Assembly: GCF_022482365.1 (NCBI RefSeq)
Contig: NZ_JAKVPE010000001.1
Location: forward strand, 2,222,176-2,286,175
Length of the DNA: 64,000 nucleotides
DNA from: Limosilactobacillus sp.
GTDB taxonomy: Bacteria > Bacillota > Bacilli > Lactobacillales > Lactobacillaceae
Direction of reading: 5' to 3'
This document shows, in pieces, positions 48,544 through 58,833 of this stretch. Positions within the stretch are counted from its first letter, which is position 1, and every line of letters starts with the position of its first letter. The notes below the pieces were generated by a model. It saw only the letters and a program-made list of their open reading frames with translations, did not search any database and had not been told where the DNA came from. The position numbers and the translations under genes were made by a program.

Positions 48544-51500
48544 GCAGCGTTGTTGCTGAAAAGCAGTTCGTCTGGAGTTTTATTGATAAAGTCACCCAAG
48601 GCGTTGATAGAGCAAAACGGGCAATGGATAGTGCCAAAGATGCAGCTAAACAGGCCGGTGTTGACGTAAAGGAAAGTTCAACCAACTGGGACAGCTATGG
48701 CAATCAGGCCAAGGAAGCTGCTGACAAGGCTAATTCGGCTGTAAAACAAGCGGCTAATACCTCCCGAGATAGTATGGAAAAGGTCAAGGAATCCATCGAT
48801 AAGGTCAAAGACGAGACTGAGAAGATTCCTACTGCCAAGACGTTTAATCTGAAGGCAAAATTTGATGATACTCAGCTGCGGACTTTTACCCGGAAGATTA
48901 AAGACATTCCTGAGGAGAAGTCCACATGGATGAGAATTAAGGACGGCTTCACAAACCCTCTAAGAAACGCACAACACGAAGCCAACAATACGCAGCAGTC
49001 TTTTTCCCATCTTAAAGAGATTATGGCTGGGACGTTTGTCGGCGGTGCTGTTCTGAATGGTATCTACGCAATTGGTAATGGTATGAAGTCTCTGATTGCT
49101 ACCGGGTATGAATACACACGGCAGCAGCAAACCATGATTGCCAGCTGGCACACGTTGACTGGCTCAGCCTCCGAAGGCCAAAAGATGGTTGACATGACTA
49201 ACCAGCTGGCCATTTCGGCTCAGAACTCAACGGAAATGGTCAATGACCTAAATCAGAAGTTCTACGCTGTCACTAACAATGCTACCAAGACTCGTGAGCT
49301 TTCAAAGTCTATCCTTACCTTGCAAGACGCCTTTAATGCTAGTGACGCTTCAATTGAGAACTTCTCAACTCAGTGGGCACAGATGGTTGGTAATGGTAAG
49401 GCTAGTGCCCAGGATATGCTTTCAATCCAGAACGTCTTCCCAAAGTTCCGTCAAGAATTGCTGAAGTATGAGCGCCAAGTTCACCACAGCAAGGATATGT
49501 CGATGGCTGACATGAATCAATTAATGTCAGATGGGAAGATCAAGTCTAGTGAAATGAACCATGTATTGATTAGCATGGGGCACGAGTACCAGAATGCCAC
49601 AAAGAACTTTACCAATACTCTAGACGGGATGGGCCGGATCATTCGGACCACCGCTCCACGACTTTTGGGGGCATTTGTAGAGCCATTTACCAAGGCCCAA
49701 AATCCAATTTATAAAGCTGTGTCTAGCTGGGTGTCTGATCCACGGACACTGAAAGCCTTTCAAAACGCCGGCCAAGGGATTGCCGATGCGTTCAATAACG
49801 CAACTAACGCGATTGCTGACATGGTTCGGCCATTTAGGGGATTAAATCAGCTAATTGGGGAGTTTATCAAAACTCTGGCTGGTGGTGTCCTTCATGGGAT
49901 TGCTACCGATTTCCATTTGATTGGGGATGCGGTGGAATTTGTCCTGAAAGTGATCAACACGTTGCTAAGCCCGATCAACGACCTCACCAAGCACCTCAAC
50001 GGAATTGGTGGAGCCGCAAAACCCATCCAGAATGTTGGAACGGTGATTGGCGAATTGCTTGGCCCGATTGTTGCCTTTAAGACGGCGGCTATGGGAGTAA
50101 ATGCTGTAGCCACTGTATTTAGCGGCACGGGTAAGGCGATCAAAGCTGTTGGCGGTGCGATCAAAGCTGTTACATCCTCTGAAAAGCTTCTAACAATTGC
50201 CCAGACGGCTTTGAATGTCGTGCTGAGCCCTTGGTTCTTGATTCCTGCAGCCATTGCAGCAGTAGGTGTTGCACTATACGAAGCTTACAAGCACATCAAA
50301 CCGTTCAGGGATGCTGTTGATAGGCTCGGTAAGGCTTTGAAGAATGCTTTTACTGGAAATGCTGGCTGGGAGAAAGACCTTAGTAAGCAGTTCCAGGCCC
50401 TCAACAAGGCGTTTGACCGTGACGGTAAAGCCTTCCAGAAGAAGATGCAGAGCCTCAATAAGAGCATCTGGAACGGTCTGACTGGCAACGCTGGCTGGGA
50501 AAAGGACCTCCAAAGGGCTTTTGACAATGCCAAGAAAGACTACGACCGCTACTCTAAGCAACAGCTCAAAGCTGAACAGATGATGCAGCGGGAACGTCAG
50601 AAAAATTGGAACAACTTCTGGAGCGGGCTCTCGAAGAAGGCCCGTAGTTCTTGGGACGATATGACCAAGCGTGCTTCAAGCGGTATGCAGAGCATTGGGA
50701 AATCGATTGCGACGCATTCTAGCTCGCTAACTAAGACGTGGGACAATACTTGGTCCACGATGAAGCGGCTAACTGTGAACGCCTGGCAAGTCATTCGTCA
50801 GCGATCATCTGATGGTATGAGTAACGTTCGTGGGGCCATTTCTAACGGGATGAACTCCATCCAACGCATCTGGAACTCTGGTTGGTCCGCCTTTGCTAAC
50901 TTCTTCAAAGGCATCTGGTCAGGGATCAAGCAAGCCGCTGCCGATGGCATGAATGGCGTGATCAACGTCATCAATGCTGCCATTGGTGGTATCAACAAGG
51001 TTTGGAGCTTCTTCACCGGACACGGTACCGGGCTAAGTAACATCGGCAAGGTACACTTCGCCCAAGGGGGTGTCATTCACCGCCACTTGTCCGTTATCAA
51101 TGATGGCGACGGCCCTGACTGGAAGGAACTTGTCCAGACGCCGGACGGGGGACTCTATATGAGTCAAGAACGGAACTGGACAGGCTTTCTGCCGGAAGGC
51201 ACTCGCGTTTATAGTGGGCCTGAAACCCGCCAAATCATGAATGCGGTCGGCGTTGACCACTATGCCACCGGCGGAGTTGTTGGTGCTAAGCACTACGCAG
51301 ACGGTGGCATCATCAGTGAAGGCATCGACTGGGCTAAGGGTACCCTTGATAATCTTGGCAGCTGGCTTGGCGACAAGTTCAGCGCCCTGGAAGATTTCTT
51401 GGCTGATCCGCTAAAAGCTACCAAAGGCCTGATTGAGAAGGCCACAAGCGGTTTGTACAACAATCTGGGCCATTATGCCGATTTGGCGCACGGAGCAATG

Positions 51501-52226
51501 GACAAGCTGACTCAGCCGATTGCAGACTGGTTCAAGAAAGGCCTAGAGAAGCTAGAAGCACAGTTTGAGTCTGGCGGAGCTAGCCCTGATTTAATTCGGG
51601 CTGCTGCTGCAAAGATGCACGTCTCAATCTCTGGCGCTGACATTTCTCACATCATGAACGTGATCAAGCACGAGTCTGGTGGTAATGCACACGCCATTAA
51701 CAATTGGGACAGTAACGCCAAGAAGGGGACGCCTTCTAAAGGTATTCTGCAATTCATTGACCCAACGTTCCGGAGCTATGCAATGCCTGGGCATACGAAC
51801 ATCTATAGTCCGTTTGACCAACTTCTGGCCATGTTTAACGACACAACTTGGCGGTCAGATTTAACACTTGGCGGCTGGGGGCCAACAGGTGGCCGGCGGT
51901 ATGCACTTGGTGGCGAAGTGTTTGGGCTCACTAATGCGATCATTGGTGACAACCCGGAACATCACGAATTTGTTTTGAACCCTTATGCTACTAGTGCCGA
52001 GCCACTGCTTGACCGTGCTTTTGAAGCCACGGCCAATGCACAGCCGAGTGGACAGACCACACCGCAAGGGAATGGTTCTAAGATGGACCGTATGATCAGC
52101 TTGCTCGAGGCACTAGTAGCTAGCGTTCAGGGACTCGATCTGAACGTTGCACTAGATGGGGATTCAATTGTCAAATATGCAAATAAGAAGAACGCTAAAG
52201 CTTACAACATGATGAAAGGACGGTGA
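48540..52226 (+). CDS. Tape measure protein with C-terminal SLT lysozyme-like domain
   Basis: 1228 residues. Long coiled N-terminal part, hydrophobic segments around 160-185 and 490-590, Trp-repeat region (AFTGNAGWEKDLSK and GLTGNAGWEKDLQR, an internal duplication), and a transglycosylase-like domain at about 1030-1120 with catalytic Glu1044 in IKHESGGNAHAINNWDS and PSKGILQFIDPTFRSY. It sets tail length and may help DNA cross the wall. AAAGGAGGAAT precedes the ATG. Confidence 0.93.
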   Translation: MSSVVAEKQFVWSFIDKVTQGVDRAKRAMDSAKDAAKQAGVDVKESSTNWDSYGNQAKEAADKANSAVKQAANTSRDSMEKVKESIDKVKDETEKIPTAKTFNLKAKFDDTQLRTFTRKIKDIPEEKSTWMRIKDGFTNPLRNAQHEANNTQQSFSHLKEIMAGTFVGGAVLNGIYAIGNGMKSLIATGYEYTRQQQTMIASWHTLTGSASEGQKMVDMTNQLAISAQNSTEMVNDLNQKFYAVTNNATKTRELSKSILTLQDAFNASDASIENFSTQWAQMVGNGKASAQDMLSIQNVFPKFRQELLKYERQVHHSKDMSMADMNQLMSDGKIKSSEMNHVLISMGHEYQNATKNFTNTLDGMGRIIRTTAPRLLGAFVEPFTKAQNPIYKAVSSWVSDPRTLKAFQNAGQGIADAFNNATNAIADMVRPFRGLNQLIGEFIKTLAGGVLHGIATDFHLIGDAVEFVLKVINTLLSPINDLTKHLNGIGGAAKPIQNVGTVIGELLGPIVAFKTAAMGVNAVATVFSGTGKAIKAVGGAIKAVTSSEKLLTIAQTALNVVLSPWFLIPAAIAAVGVALYEAYKHIKPFRDAVDRLGKALKNAFTGNAGWEKDLSKQFQALNKAFDRDGKAFQKKMQSLNKSIWNGLTGNAGWEKDLQRAFDNAKKDYDRYSKQQLKAEQMMQRERQKNWNNFWSGLSKKARSSWDDMTKRASSGMQSIGKSIATHSSSLTKTWDNTWSTMKRLTVNAWQVIRQRSSDGMSNVRGAISNGMNSIQRIWNSGWSAFANFFKGIWSGIKQAAADGMNGVINVINAAIGGINKVWSFFTGHGTGLSNIGKVHFAQGGVIHRHLSVINDGDGPDWKELVQTPDGGLYMSQERNWTGFLPEGTRVYSGPETRQIMNAVGVDHYATGGVVGAKHYADGGIISEGIDWAKGTLDNLGSWLGDKFSALEDFLADPLKATKGLIEKATSGLYNNLGHYADLAHGAMDKLTQPIADWFKKGLEKLEAQFESGGASPDLIRAAAAKMHVSISGADISHIMNVIKHESGGNAHAINNWDSNAKKGTPSKGILQFIDPTFRSYAMPGHTNIYSPFDQLLAMFNDTTWRSDLTLGGWGPTGGRRYALGGEVFGLTNAIIGDNPEHHEFVLNPYATSAEPLLDRAFEATANAQPSGQTTPQGNGSKMDRMISLLEALVASVQGLDLNVALDGDSIVKYANKKNAKAYNMMKGR

Positions 52227-52230
52227 CAGG

Positions 52231-53169
52231 ATGCTCCAAGTTTTTTCTCAGCGAAAAGATAAACCACATGCTTACCGATTTGGCGAATATCAGAATCAGT
52301 TAGCTTTTGACCCGATTGAATTTTCAATCTCAACTGATGGTAAGTCTTGGCATAGTGCATTCGACGAGCCGGACCTTGAGGGCGTCTATTGCTACAAGGC
52401 TCCAGACGTTCAGCCAGCCAATCCATCAGACAATCTCCGAAAAGTTGGTTTGATGGATGGTTCACGCCTGCTGTCAACATCGTATGGTACTCGTGAGCTT
52501 AAGATGGAATTCCTCTTTAACGGGATCAATGAAGCAGACGCAATGCTGGCTTATGACGCGCTACAGAGATTCCTGATTTCACGAAAAGCCTACTGGATCT
52601 GCTTCTCAAATTGGCCGCAACGTATGTACTATGTGAAGGCCAAGCTAGCAGCACCAACTTTTGCTGGCCAGCGGATCTGGACCTGTGAGGTCACCTTGAC
52701 CGATCTAATTGGGCTAAGCCGCAGCCTGGACACGTCACTCAACTACGAGAACGCGTTAGGGTGGGGCAATAATCTGCCAATGCAGAAGCTCCACTACACG
52801 TTCACAACAAGCAGCTTCACAGTCTACAATCCTGGCGATGTGATGATTGACCCTGAGCGTCGCGGGCACCCTCTCAAGATAACTTTGCAAGGGTCGTCTA
52901 GCGGCAACATGAAGATTACCAATCAGACGACTGGCGACGTTTTCACCCGTAAGGGGACTGTCGGAGCTTCTGACAATAAGCCGATGAAAGGCTCAGCCTT
53001 TAGCGGAACATATATCATTGACGGAATCCGGCCAACACTTGACGGCAAGCCAGATGACATGTTCACCGACCGTGGTGTCATCACACTGCAGATCGGTAGT
53101 AATAGCTTCCAGATCGAAAATTTCAGTGGCACGATCAGTTTCGACTTTCCGGAATGGTGGTTATCATGA
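52231..53169 (+). CDS. Distal tail protein (Dit)
   Basis: 312 residues. Dit/siphovirus tail component features: RFGEYQNQLAFDPIEFSIST, GTRELKMEFLFNGINEADAM, FSNWPQRMYYVKAKLAAPTF. Forms the baseplate hub. Overlaps Tal by 4 bp. Confidence 0.88.
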   Translation: MLQVFSQRKDKPHAYRFGEYQNQLAFDPIEFSISTDGKSWHSAFDEPDLEGVYCYKAPDVQPANPSDNLRKVGLMDGSRLLSTSYGTRELKMEFLFNGINEADAMLAYDALQRFLISRKAYWICFSNWPQRMYYVKAKLAAPTFAGQRIWTCEVTLTDLIGLSRSLDTSLNYENALGWGNNLPMQKLHYTFTTSSFTVYNPGDVMIDPERRGHPLKITLQGSSSGNMKITNQTTGDVFTRKGTVGASDNKPMKGSAFSGTYIIDGIRPTLDGKPDDMFTDRGVITLQIGSNSFQIENFSGTISFDFPEWWLS

Positions 53170-55385
53170 CAGCGCACAATTATGTGATGGTCACTGACCA
53201 ACTGACAGGAGTTATCGGTGATCATGGTGAACGAATTGACTGGCAGGATCTTAACAAGTCCTTCAAGGTCAACATGCAGGTCAGCACCGCTTATGAGATC
53301 AGCTTTACGCTGACCTACACCAAGCAGTATGCAGCTGTATACAATCTGGCCCAGGAGAAGCGTGAAGTGCTCTATAACGATGAATACTACGTGATTCAGC
53401 AGATTGAAAGCCTGAACGATGAAAACGGCATGGCTACTCTTCAAGTTACCGCCAATCATTGGACGATTGATGCAATGAAAAGCATCCGCATTGACACGAC
53501 CCCGCCGACTGAAAGCAATCCTGAAACCAGTGGTGGCTCCAGTAGCGACACTGGCGATAGTGGTGACCCACAGCCGGGTGTAGTGGTCAAGCGAACCGAC
53601 GAGCAGCAGACGTATACGCTACAGAACCGGCTGGACCATTTCTTCAGCGGAAATAGTGCAGGGCTCAAGTACGAGCTACATGGGGACTTCCCACAAGCTG
53701 CCGTTGAGTGCACTGGGTCTTTATATGAGTGGCTGGGTAACAATCTCAAATTGTTTGGCGGGTACTGGGTGCCACGCTATAACGTTATCGAAGTCTACGA
53801 CCTTGCACATTTCAAAAAGCCCACTGGTAAGACACTTTACTACCTGCACGATATGACCGGCGTTGACATTCAGTCGGACGCCAACGATCTGGTCAATGAC
53901 TGCTGGGTCTACGGCGGCAAGATGGAGAAGGACATCACGTCTGTGCTTGGCGCTGGTGGACAGACCAACGGGGTTACTGAGCCGGTTAATGGTGACTGGA
54001 CACCCGTCATGCAGAATGCTGCTTCGCTGGTCGGTGAAAAGCTATCTAGTGGTGACATCGCAAACATCAAGAACCGGATCAGGGTTGAGTCTGGCGGCCG
54101 CGAGACTGTGGTCAACAATTGGGATAGCAACGCGGCGGCTGGTCACCCTTCAAAGGGACTGCTTCAGTTCATCGACAACACCTTCAACTACTATTGCCGG
54201 CCACCATACACGAACATCATGAAGGGGCTGGATCAGCTTATTGCTATGATGAATATCCCGAATTGGCGGCAGCAGATTGCTGGTAATTCTGGCTGGTCCC
54301 CACATGGGGCGCCAATCAGTAAGGCCACTATCACTATCCAGCAGTCGGACAACTCATGGGGTTGGCCATTTCCAAGCGGGGAAGGCCATTTCATGCAAGC
54401 TCAGCTCTTCGGCTACGACGGTGGCTATCGGCAGAATAGCTTCCACGATGGTCTGGACTTCGGGTCCATTGATCACCCTGGCAGCCAAGTACACGCTATT
54501 CATGGCGGCCGGTGCACGATCAGCCGTGCCTGGGGCAACGGTGGTATCAACTGGTACTGCGTGATCCAGGATAGCTCTGGCTTGAATGTGGAATATCAGG
54601 AAGCCTTCGGGTCTGCTGGTAACATCACAGTTAACGTCGGTGACGTCGTCAAGACTGGCGATGTGATCGGCTACCGGACTACGAACCACCTGCACGTCGG
54701 GATCACCCGTGCTTCAATTCCAGGGGCCTTTGCCCACGCTTTTAGCAATGATGGCACTTGGCTAGACCCGCTGGCGGCGATCAAGAACGGGACCGCTGGT
54801 GGTAGTACACCGACGGATAGTAGTGGCGATACAACAACGTCAACCACTAGTGAAGTGTACTACTCACTGGTCTATCACTTTGAAGACCAGGACAGCATCA
54901 AAAAGTACGGCCGTCATCGTGGCCAGATTCTTACAGTCGACAGCATCTACGACATGGATGCCTTGAAGACCTACACATGGAACACGGTCCAGCATGATCC
55001 CAACACGACGTTGACGATCAGCGGCTATCGTGGCGATGCAGAACTGGGCCAAGTTGTGCATTTGATTGTCCCAGAACGTCGGCTTGATACGGACGTTACA
55101 CTAGTCGGTTATGAAGGCAATGATGACTACTTCGATCCCAATGGTGAGAAGACGGTCACCTTCAACAATACCGGCCTGGCACTCAAGGATGTCAATGAAG
55201 CTATTCGTCAGGACATTAAAGACATCAACACGAGCGCTAGTTCATTAGACTACTACGGAGCTCTGGGAGCCCGGCAAGAAGACCATTGGGCTAATCTGCG
55301 TTTTTCACCAAACCAGGTTAAGAGCATGTCAGATATGATGAAAGGGGTGAATAGCAGTGGCGGATCAAACAACTCCAAGCAGTGA
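53166..55385 (+). CDS. Tail-associated lysin (Tal) with SLT and M23 domains
   Basis: 739 residues from ATG 53166 (overlaps dit by 4 bp). N-terminal hub domain, then an SLT-like muramidase region near residues 285-370 (Glu306 in RVESGGRE, NNWDSNAAAGHPSKGLLQF), then an M23 endopeptidase near 390-525 (metal site in FHDGLDFGS and NHLHVG), then the prophage-tail C-terminal part (TLTISGYRGDAELGQVVHLI). It should open the cell wall locally during DNA injection, cutting both glycan and peptide. Confidence 0.92.
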   Translation: MTAHNYVMVTDQLTGVIGDHGERIDWQDLNKSFKVNMQVSTAYEISFTLTYTKQYAAVYNLAQEKREVLYNDEYYVIQQIESLNDENGMATLQVTANHWTIDAMKSIRIDTTPPTESNPETSGGSSSDTGDSGDPQPGVVVKRTDEQQTYTLQNRLDHFFSGNSAGLKYELHGDFPQAAVECTGSLYEWLGNNLKLFGGYWVPRYNVIEVYDLAHFKKPTGKTLYYLHDMTGVDIQSDANDLVNDCWVYGGKMEKDITSVLGAGGQTNGVTEPVNGDWTPVMQNAASLVGEKLSSGDIANIKNRIRVESGGRETVVNNWDSNAAAGHPSKGLLQFIDNTFNYYCRPPYTNIMKGLDQLIAMMNIPNWRQQIAGNSGWSPHGAPISKATITIQQSDNSWGWPFPSGEGHFMQAQLFGYDGGYRQNSFHDGLDFGSIDHPGSQVHAIHGGRCTISRAWGNGGINWYCVIQDSSGLNVEYQEAFGSAGNITVNVGDVVKTGDVIGYRTTNHLHVGITRASIPGAFAHAFSNDGTWLDPLAAIKNGTAGGSTPTDSSGDTTTSTTSEVYYSLVYHFEDQDSIKKYGRHRGQILTVDSIYDMDALKTYTWNTVQHDPNTTLTISGYRGDAELGQVVHLIVPERRLDTDVTLVGYEGNDDYFDPNGEKTVTFNNTGLALKDVNEAIRQDIKDINTSASSLDYYGALGARQEDHWANLRFSPNQVKSMSDMMKGVNSSGGSNNSKQ

Positions 55386-58293
55386 GTTCCCAGAAATACA
55401 GCCAACTGAGCCAACTAGTAGTACAGCCTACATCCAGCCGGTCATCGGTAAGATGGGCTGGGACACGCGACCAGAGTACAAGGGTCTGTTTGGCTTGGGA
55501 ACATCGCCAAACAATGGGGTGGACTTCCATGTCTTCCTGTCATTTGACGGCATCAACTTCGACTCGGATGACATCGATAACATCTGGGAGAAAGGCGCTA
55601 AGGATCGCGTGAAGAAGGAAGTTGACTCGGCCACTGCTGAGATCCCCAAAGCCATCTCAGCTGCTAACGACGCGGTCAAACGCGCTGACACTGCGGTTGA
55701 GAACAGCAAGGCCAACTCCGACGCGATCAAGGCAATGGCTGAAGCCAACGCCGAGATCCGCTCAGACGCGGCCCAAGCAATGAAAGACGCCCAGTCAGCG
55801 GCGGCAGATGTGGCTAATCAGCAGTCAGCAATCAGTGCTGCTGTCAGTGAGGCTCAGAGCAGTGTTTCAGCTGCCCAAGCCGCCGTTGATCAGGCCTCTA
55901 AGCAGATGTCTTCTGACGTGGCTGAGGCGGTCAAGAGCGCTACAGCGGCTGTTGATGACGTTAAGGTGCAGGTTGCTGCCAACTCGGCGGCAATCATTAA
56001 GACCAACAACTCCATCGAGCTGCAAAGCCGGTCAACTAGCAACGCTATCTCAACGCTCAAGGCGGCTCAAGGCAGTATGCAGGCAATCGCAATGGACGCC
56101 AAGTCCAACGCCATTGTTGCTACACAGACAGCCAGTGCGGCTAGCGTGGTGGCCAGCGATGCCAAGAGCAACGTCACAGTCGCCATGCAGACGGCGAGTG
56201 AAGCTTCAATCGCCGCTAGTGATGCCAAAGGCGACGCCGCTAAGGCGGTGCTTACTGCGTCCGGAGCGGCAATCACTGCATCTAACGCCAACAGTCAAGC
56301 TTTGCAAGCAACAGTGACGGCATCTGGTGCGGCCTTAACCGCCACCAACGCCTCTAGCCAAGCATTGCAGGTATCGGCGGCGGCTGACAAGCTCTCAGCC
56401 AAGCTGACGCAAGTGGAGAGCGACACCAGCGGCAAGATCACTACCGCTACATCGGCGGCAATGGAAGCCACGTCGAAGAGCATCATGACCCAGGTCGAGA
56501 AGGACATCACCGACAAGACCAACGGCCTGTCGGAGCAGTTTAAGACGCAGATCAAGCAGCTGTCCGACGGGATCGACATCGGGTCAGTCAAGAAGAGCAT
56601 TGATGCCCTCAACAAGACGTCCAAGACCCAAGCAGCCGACATCAAGACCAACGCCGACGCAATTGCACTAGCGGCTAAGCAGACCGATGTGGACCTGCTC
56701 AATAACCGGGTTACGAGCCAAGAAGCAACGATCAAGACGCTTCCTGACTCAATCACGAACACGGTCACCAAGCGAGTCACGGATCACGTCGATCAGGCCG
56801 GCTATGCTAAAACTACTGACGTCCAGTCACGGATCCAGCAAGAAGCCGACCACATCAGCCAGACCATCACCCAAGCCACCACTACGGCAGACGGTAAGAC
56901 GATCGTTGATGCCATGCAGTCGGTCACCAAGTCAATCGACGGGGTGACTTCCGCCGTGCTCAACGCGGACGGGTCATCGAAGATCACCCAGCTATCGGAT
57001 GCCATTCAGCTCCAGCTACAGGGCAAGTCGCTGTGCACGGACATTCCCGACCTCCAGACTTGGACGGGTAAGGAAAACGAATGGCTACCGATCGCCAACC
57101 TGCACGATATCAACACGGTCACTGCCGGTACGAAGGTCACGCTGAGCTTTGATTACGTAGCCACTGGATCAGTCAGCCTGCTTCCACAGTTCAACAGCGA
57201 CCCCTGGATTCCATGGGGTGACATCAATTCGGGAAGCGTCCACACTGACGGCTTCAAGAAGGAGCACTACTATAAGGTGATCACCGTAGCTGACGACTCA
57301 TGGCAAAATAGCCAAGCGACTCAGCTCTGCTTGCGTTGTGACGGCTTCAAGGGAAGCATCAGCGTATCTAACCTTCGCTTGGTTGCCGGTGATGACGTCC
57401 AGAGCAAGATCGATATGCTGAGCAATAGCATCAGTCTGCGGGTAGCCAAGGGCGATGTAATCAGCCAGATCAATCAAGAAGCTGGTGGGCCAACACTGAT
57501 CAGTGTTGACGACGGCAAAGGTAAACTTTACCTAGACGCAGATTCAACGATGTTCAGCGGGAAAGCCTTTATCCCAGACGCTGCAATCACCAATTTAAAT
57601 GGAGACAAAATTACAGCCGGCCACATTTCCGTTCCGATGCAGGATGATAATGGAAACACAATTACTCTTGGTAATGGTGGTATAAATATAGCTTCAGCAC
57701 TATCTACTGATTCTGATGGCGGTAAAACTGGTTTTTCACTGAATTTGAGTTCTTCAGGGCTTAAATTTATTAACCATCGCGAGGACAACGAGGCCAATAA
57801 TGACTATCGTTTTCTCCAAATAACTCCGGGAGTTCTTCACGATTGGACCGGTACTACAGATCAAGTTACTAAGCCATCCGGTCTGATCATTAGGGTCCCA
57901 ACGGACTATAGTAGCCAACTTGGCCCAACGAGCCCAGGTGGATTTCTGGCCATCGGGAGCGATGTAACCGGAACAGTTGGCAGCGATGACAAACAAATTG
58001 CAATTGCCTATGTTAATAAAAAAATTAACGGCTGGGAAGAGGGCCTCAACATCCATACAGTGGTTTACATTAAACCATATGGAGTAACCGATAATGGCCT
58101 TCGGACCGGCTGGGTGTCTTTTTCTAACTGGGATAATGGAGAAAGATACCCTGCAATTGTTAACAATCAAGGCCCAATGGGTGGGATTGCTTTTCCAAGA
58201 TCATCGAAGGTGACACTCTTCGACTCGTATGGTCAAGCATTCTGGCCTACTCAAAACCAATTCAATACCAAGGACTTCCAATGGGGATGGTAG
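55357..58293 (+). CDS. Long coiled-coil tail fibre / gp58-like baseplate protein
   Basis: 978 residues from GTG 55357 (AAAGGGGTG upstream), overlapping tal by 29 bp. Short globular N-terminus, then about 500 residues of Ala/Ser/Asp/Lys-rich coiled coil including four 21-residue repeats (56095-56346), a mid CBM-like beta domain near residues 545-690 (LHDINTVTAGTKVTLSFDYV), and a C-terminal globular head ending WPTQNQFNTKDFQWGW. Probably reaches out to the host surface. Confidence 0.85.
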   Translation: MADQTTPSSEFPEIQPTEPTSSTAYIQPVIGKMGWDTRPEYKGLFGLGTSPNNGVDFHVFLSFDGINFDSDDIDNIWEKGAKDRVKKEVDSATAEIPKAISAANDAVKRADTAVENSKANSDAIKAMAEANAEIRSDAAQAMKDAQSAAADVANQQSAISAAVSEAQSSVSAAQAAVDQASKQMSSDVAEAVKSATAAVDDVKVQVAANSAAIIKTNNSIELQSRSTSNAISTLKAAQGSMQAIAMDAKSNAIVATQTASAASVVASDAKSNVTVAMQTASEASIAASDAKGDAAKAVLTASGAAITASNANSQALQATVTASGAALTATNASSQALQVSAAADKLSAKLTQVESDTSGKITTATSAAMEATSKSIMTQVEKDITDKTNGLSEQFKTQIKQLSDGIDIGSVKKSIDALNKTSKTQAADIKTNADAIALAAKQTDVDLLNNRVTSQEATIKTLPDSITNTVTKRVTDHVDQAGYAKTTDVQSRIQQEADHISQTITQATTTADGKTIVDAMQSVTKSIDGVTSAVLNADGSSKITQLSDAIQLQLQGKSLCTDIPDLQTWTGKENEWLPIANLHDINTVTAGTKVTLSFDYVATGSVSLLPQFNSDPWIPWGDINSGSVHTDGFKKEHYYKVITVADDSWQNSQATQLCLRCDGFKGSISVSNLRLVAGDDVQSKIDMLSNSISLRVAKGDVISQINQEAGGPTLISVDDGKGKLYLDADSTMFSGKAFIPDAAITNLNGDKITAGHISVPMQDDNGNTITLGNGGINIASALSTDSDGGKTGFSLNLSSSGLKFINHREDNEANNDYRFLQITPGVLHDWTGTTDQVTKPSGLIIRVPTDYSSQLGPTSPGGFLAIGSDVTGTVGSDDKQIAIAYVNKKINGWEEGLNIHTVVYIKPYGVTDNGLRTGWVSFSNWDNGERYPAIVNNQGPMGGIAFPRSSKVTLFDSYGQAFWPTQNQFNTKDFQWGW
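56095..56346 (+). repeat. Four 63-bp (21-residue) in-frame repeats in the fibre gene
   Basis: Encode units beginning DAKSNAIV, DAKSNVTV, DAKGDAAK and NANSQALQ, each 21 residues and each with TAS near position 12-14; a partial fifth starts NASSQALQ. DNA has diverged more than protein, so the repeat is old and kept for structure. Confidence 0.8.
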
Positions 58294-58294
58294 C

Positions 58295-58705
58295 GTGAAA
58301 AAAACAGTACTACTAAGTGATGATGTAAAAGACAGCAATGGAAACGTTTTCGCCGCAATGCGAGTTGCACTGGAAGGTGACGGTTCAACACCAAATGTGA
58401 TGACGCATGATGTGATCGCTGGTTATGACGATAATGGCAAACCAATCTCACAAGATGTCGACGCGACTGCACTTAAAAATAGTCAGCAAGCCTTTATGGC
58501 CGAAGCTATAAAGGTGCAAAAGTCTCTCACTGAAGAGAATGGCGGCGATCCGTCTAAGGTCAATATCATAGGTGCCGAGAAAGATATGAAGCTCAAACCA
58601 ACTGCGCAGCAAACGATGACAGCAGCAATGATGAAGGATGTAGCCACGCTCAAGATCCAAGTTGCACAACTGCAGAAGAAGGAGGAATCAACCAATGGAA
58701 ATTAA
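58295..58705 (+). CDS. Small baseplate-associated protein (136 aa)
   Basis: GTG 58295 just after the fibre stop (TAGCGTG), TGGGGATGG upstream. Starts MKKTVLLSDDVKDSNGNVFA; the C-terminal half is helical and ends in a heptad-like LKIQVAQLQKKEES. The ending resembles the one in the protein at 61869 (KIQVKQL), suggesting a shared trimerisation element. Confidence 0.7.
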   Translation: MKKTVLLSDDVKDSNGNVFAAMRVALEGDGSTPNVMTHDVIAGYDDNGKPISQDVDATALKNSQQAFMAEAIKVQKSLTEENGGDPSKVNIIGAEKDMKLKPTAQQTMTAAMMKDVATLKIQVAQLQKKEESTNGN

Positions 58706-58829
58706 TAAACGTGAAGCTAAGCTGGCCAACGAGCTGGCCATCAAAGACATTCAGATCGCCGACTTACAAGTTAAGAACGAAGAACTAAGCGCTCAGCTAG
58801 AAGCACTGAAGGCAAATAAGAAGAAGTGA
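58695..58829 (+). CDS. Leucine-zipper-like mini-protein (44 aa)
   Basis: AAGGAGGAATC precedes ATG 58695, overlapping the previous stop. The whole product is one amphipathic coiled coil (KLANELAIKDIQIADLQVKN, EELSAQLEAL) with Leu/Ile at heptad positions. Confidence 0.65.
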   Translation: MEINKREAKLANELAIKDIQIADLQVKNEELSAQLEALKANKKK

Positions 58830-58833
58830 TCGT

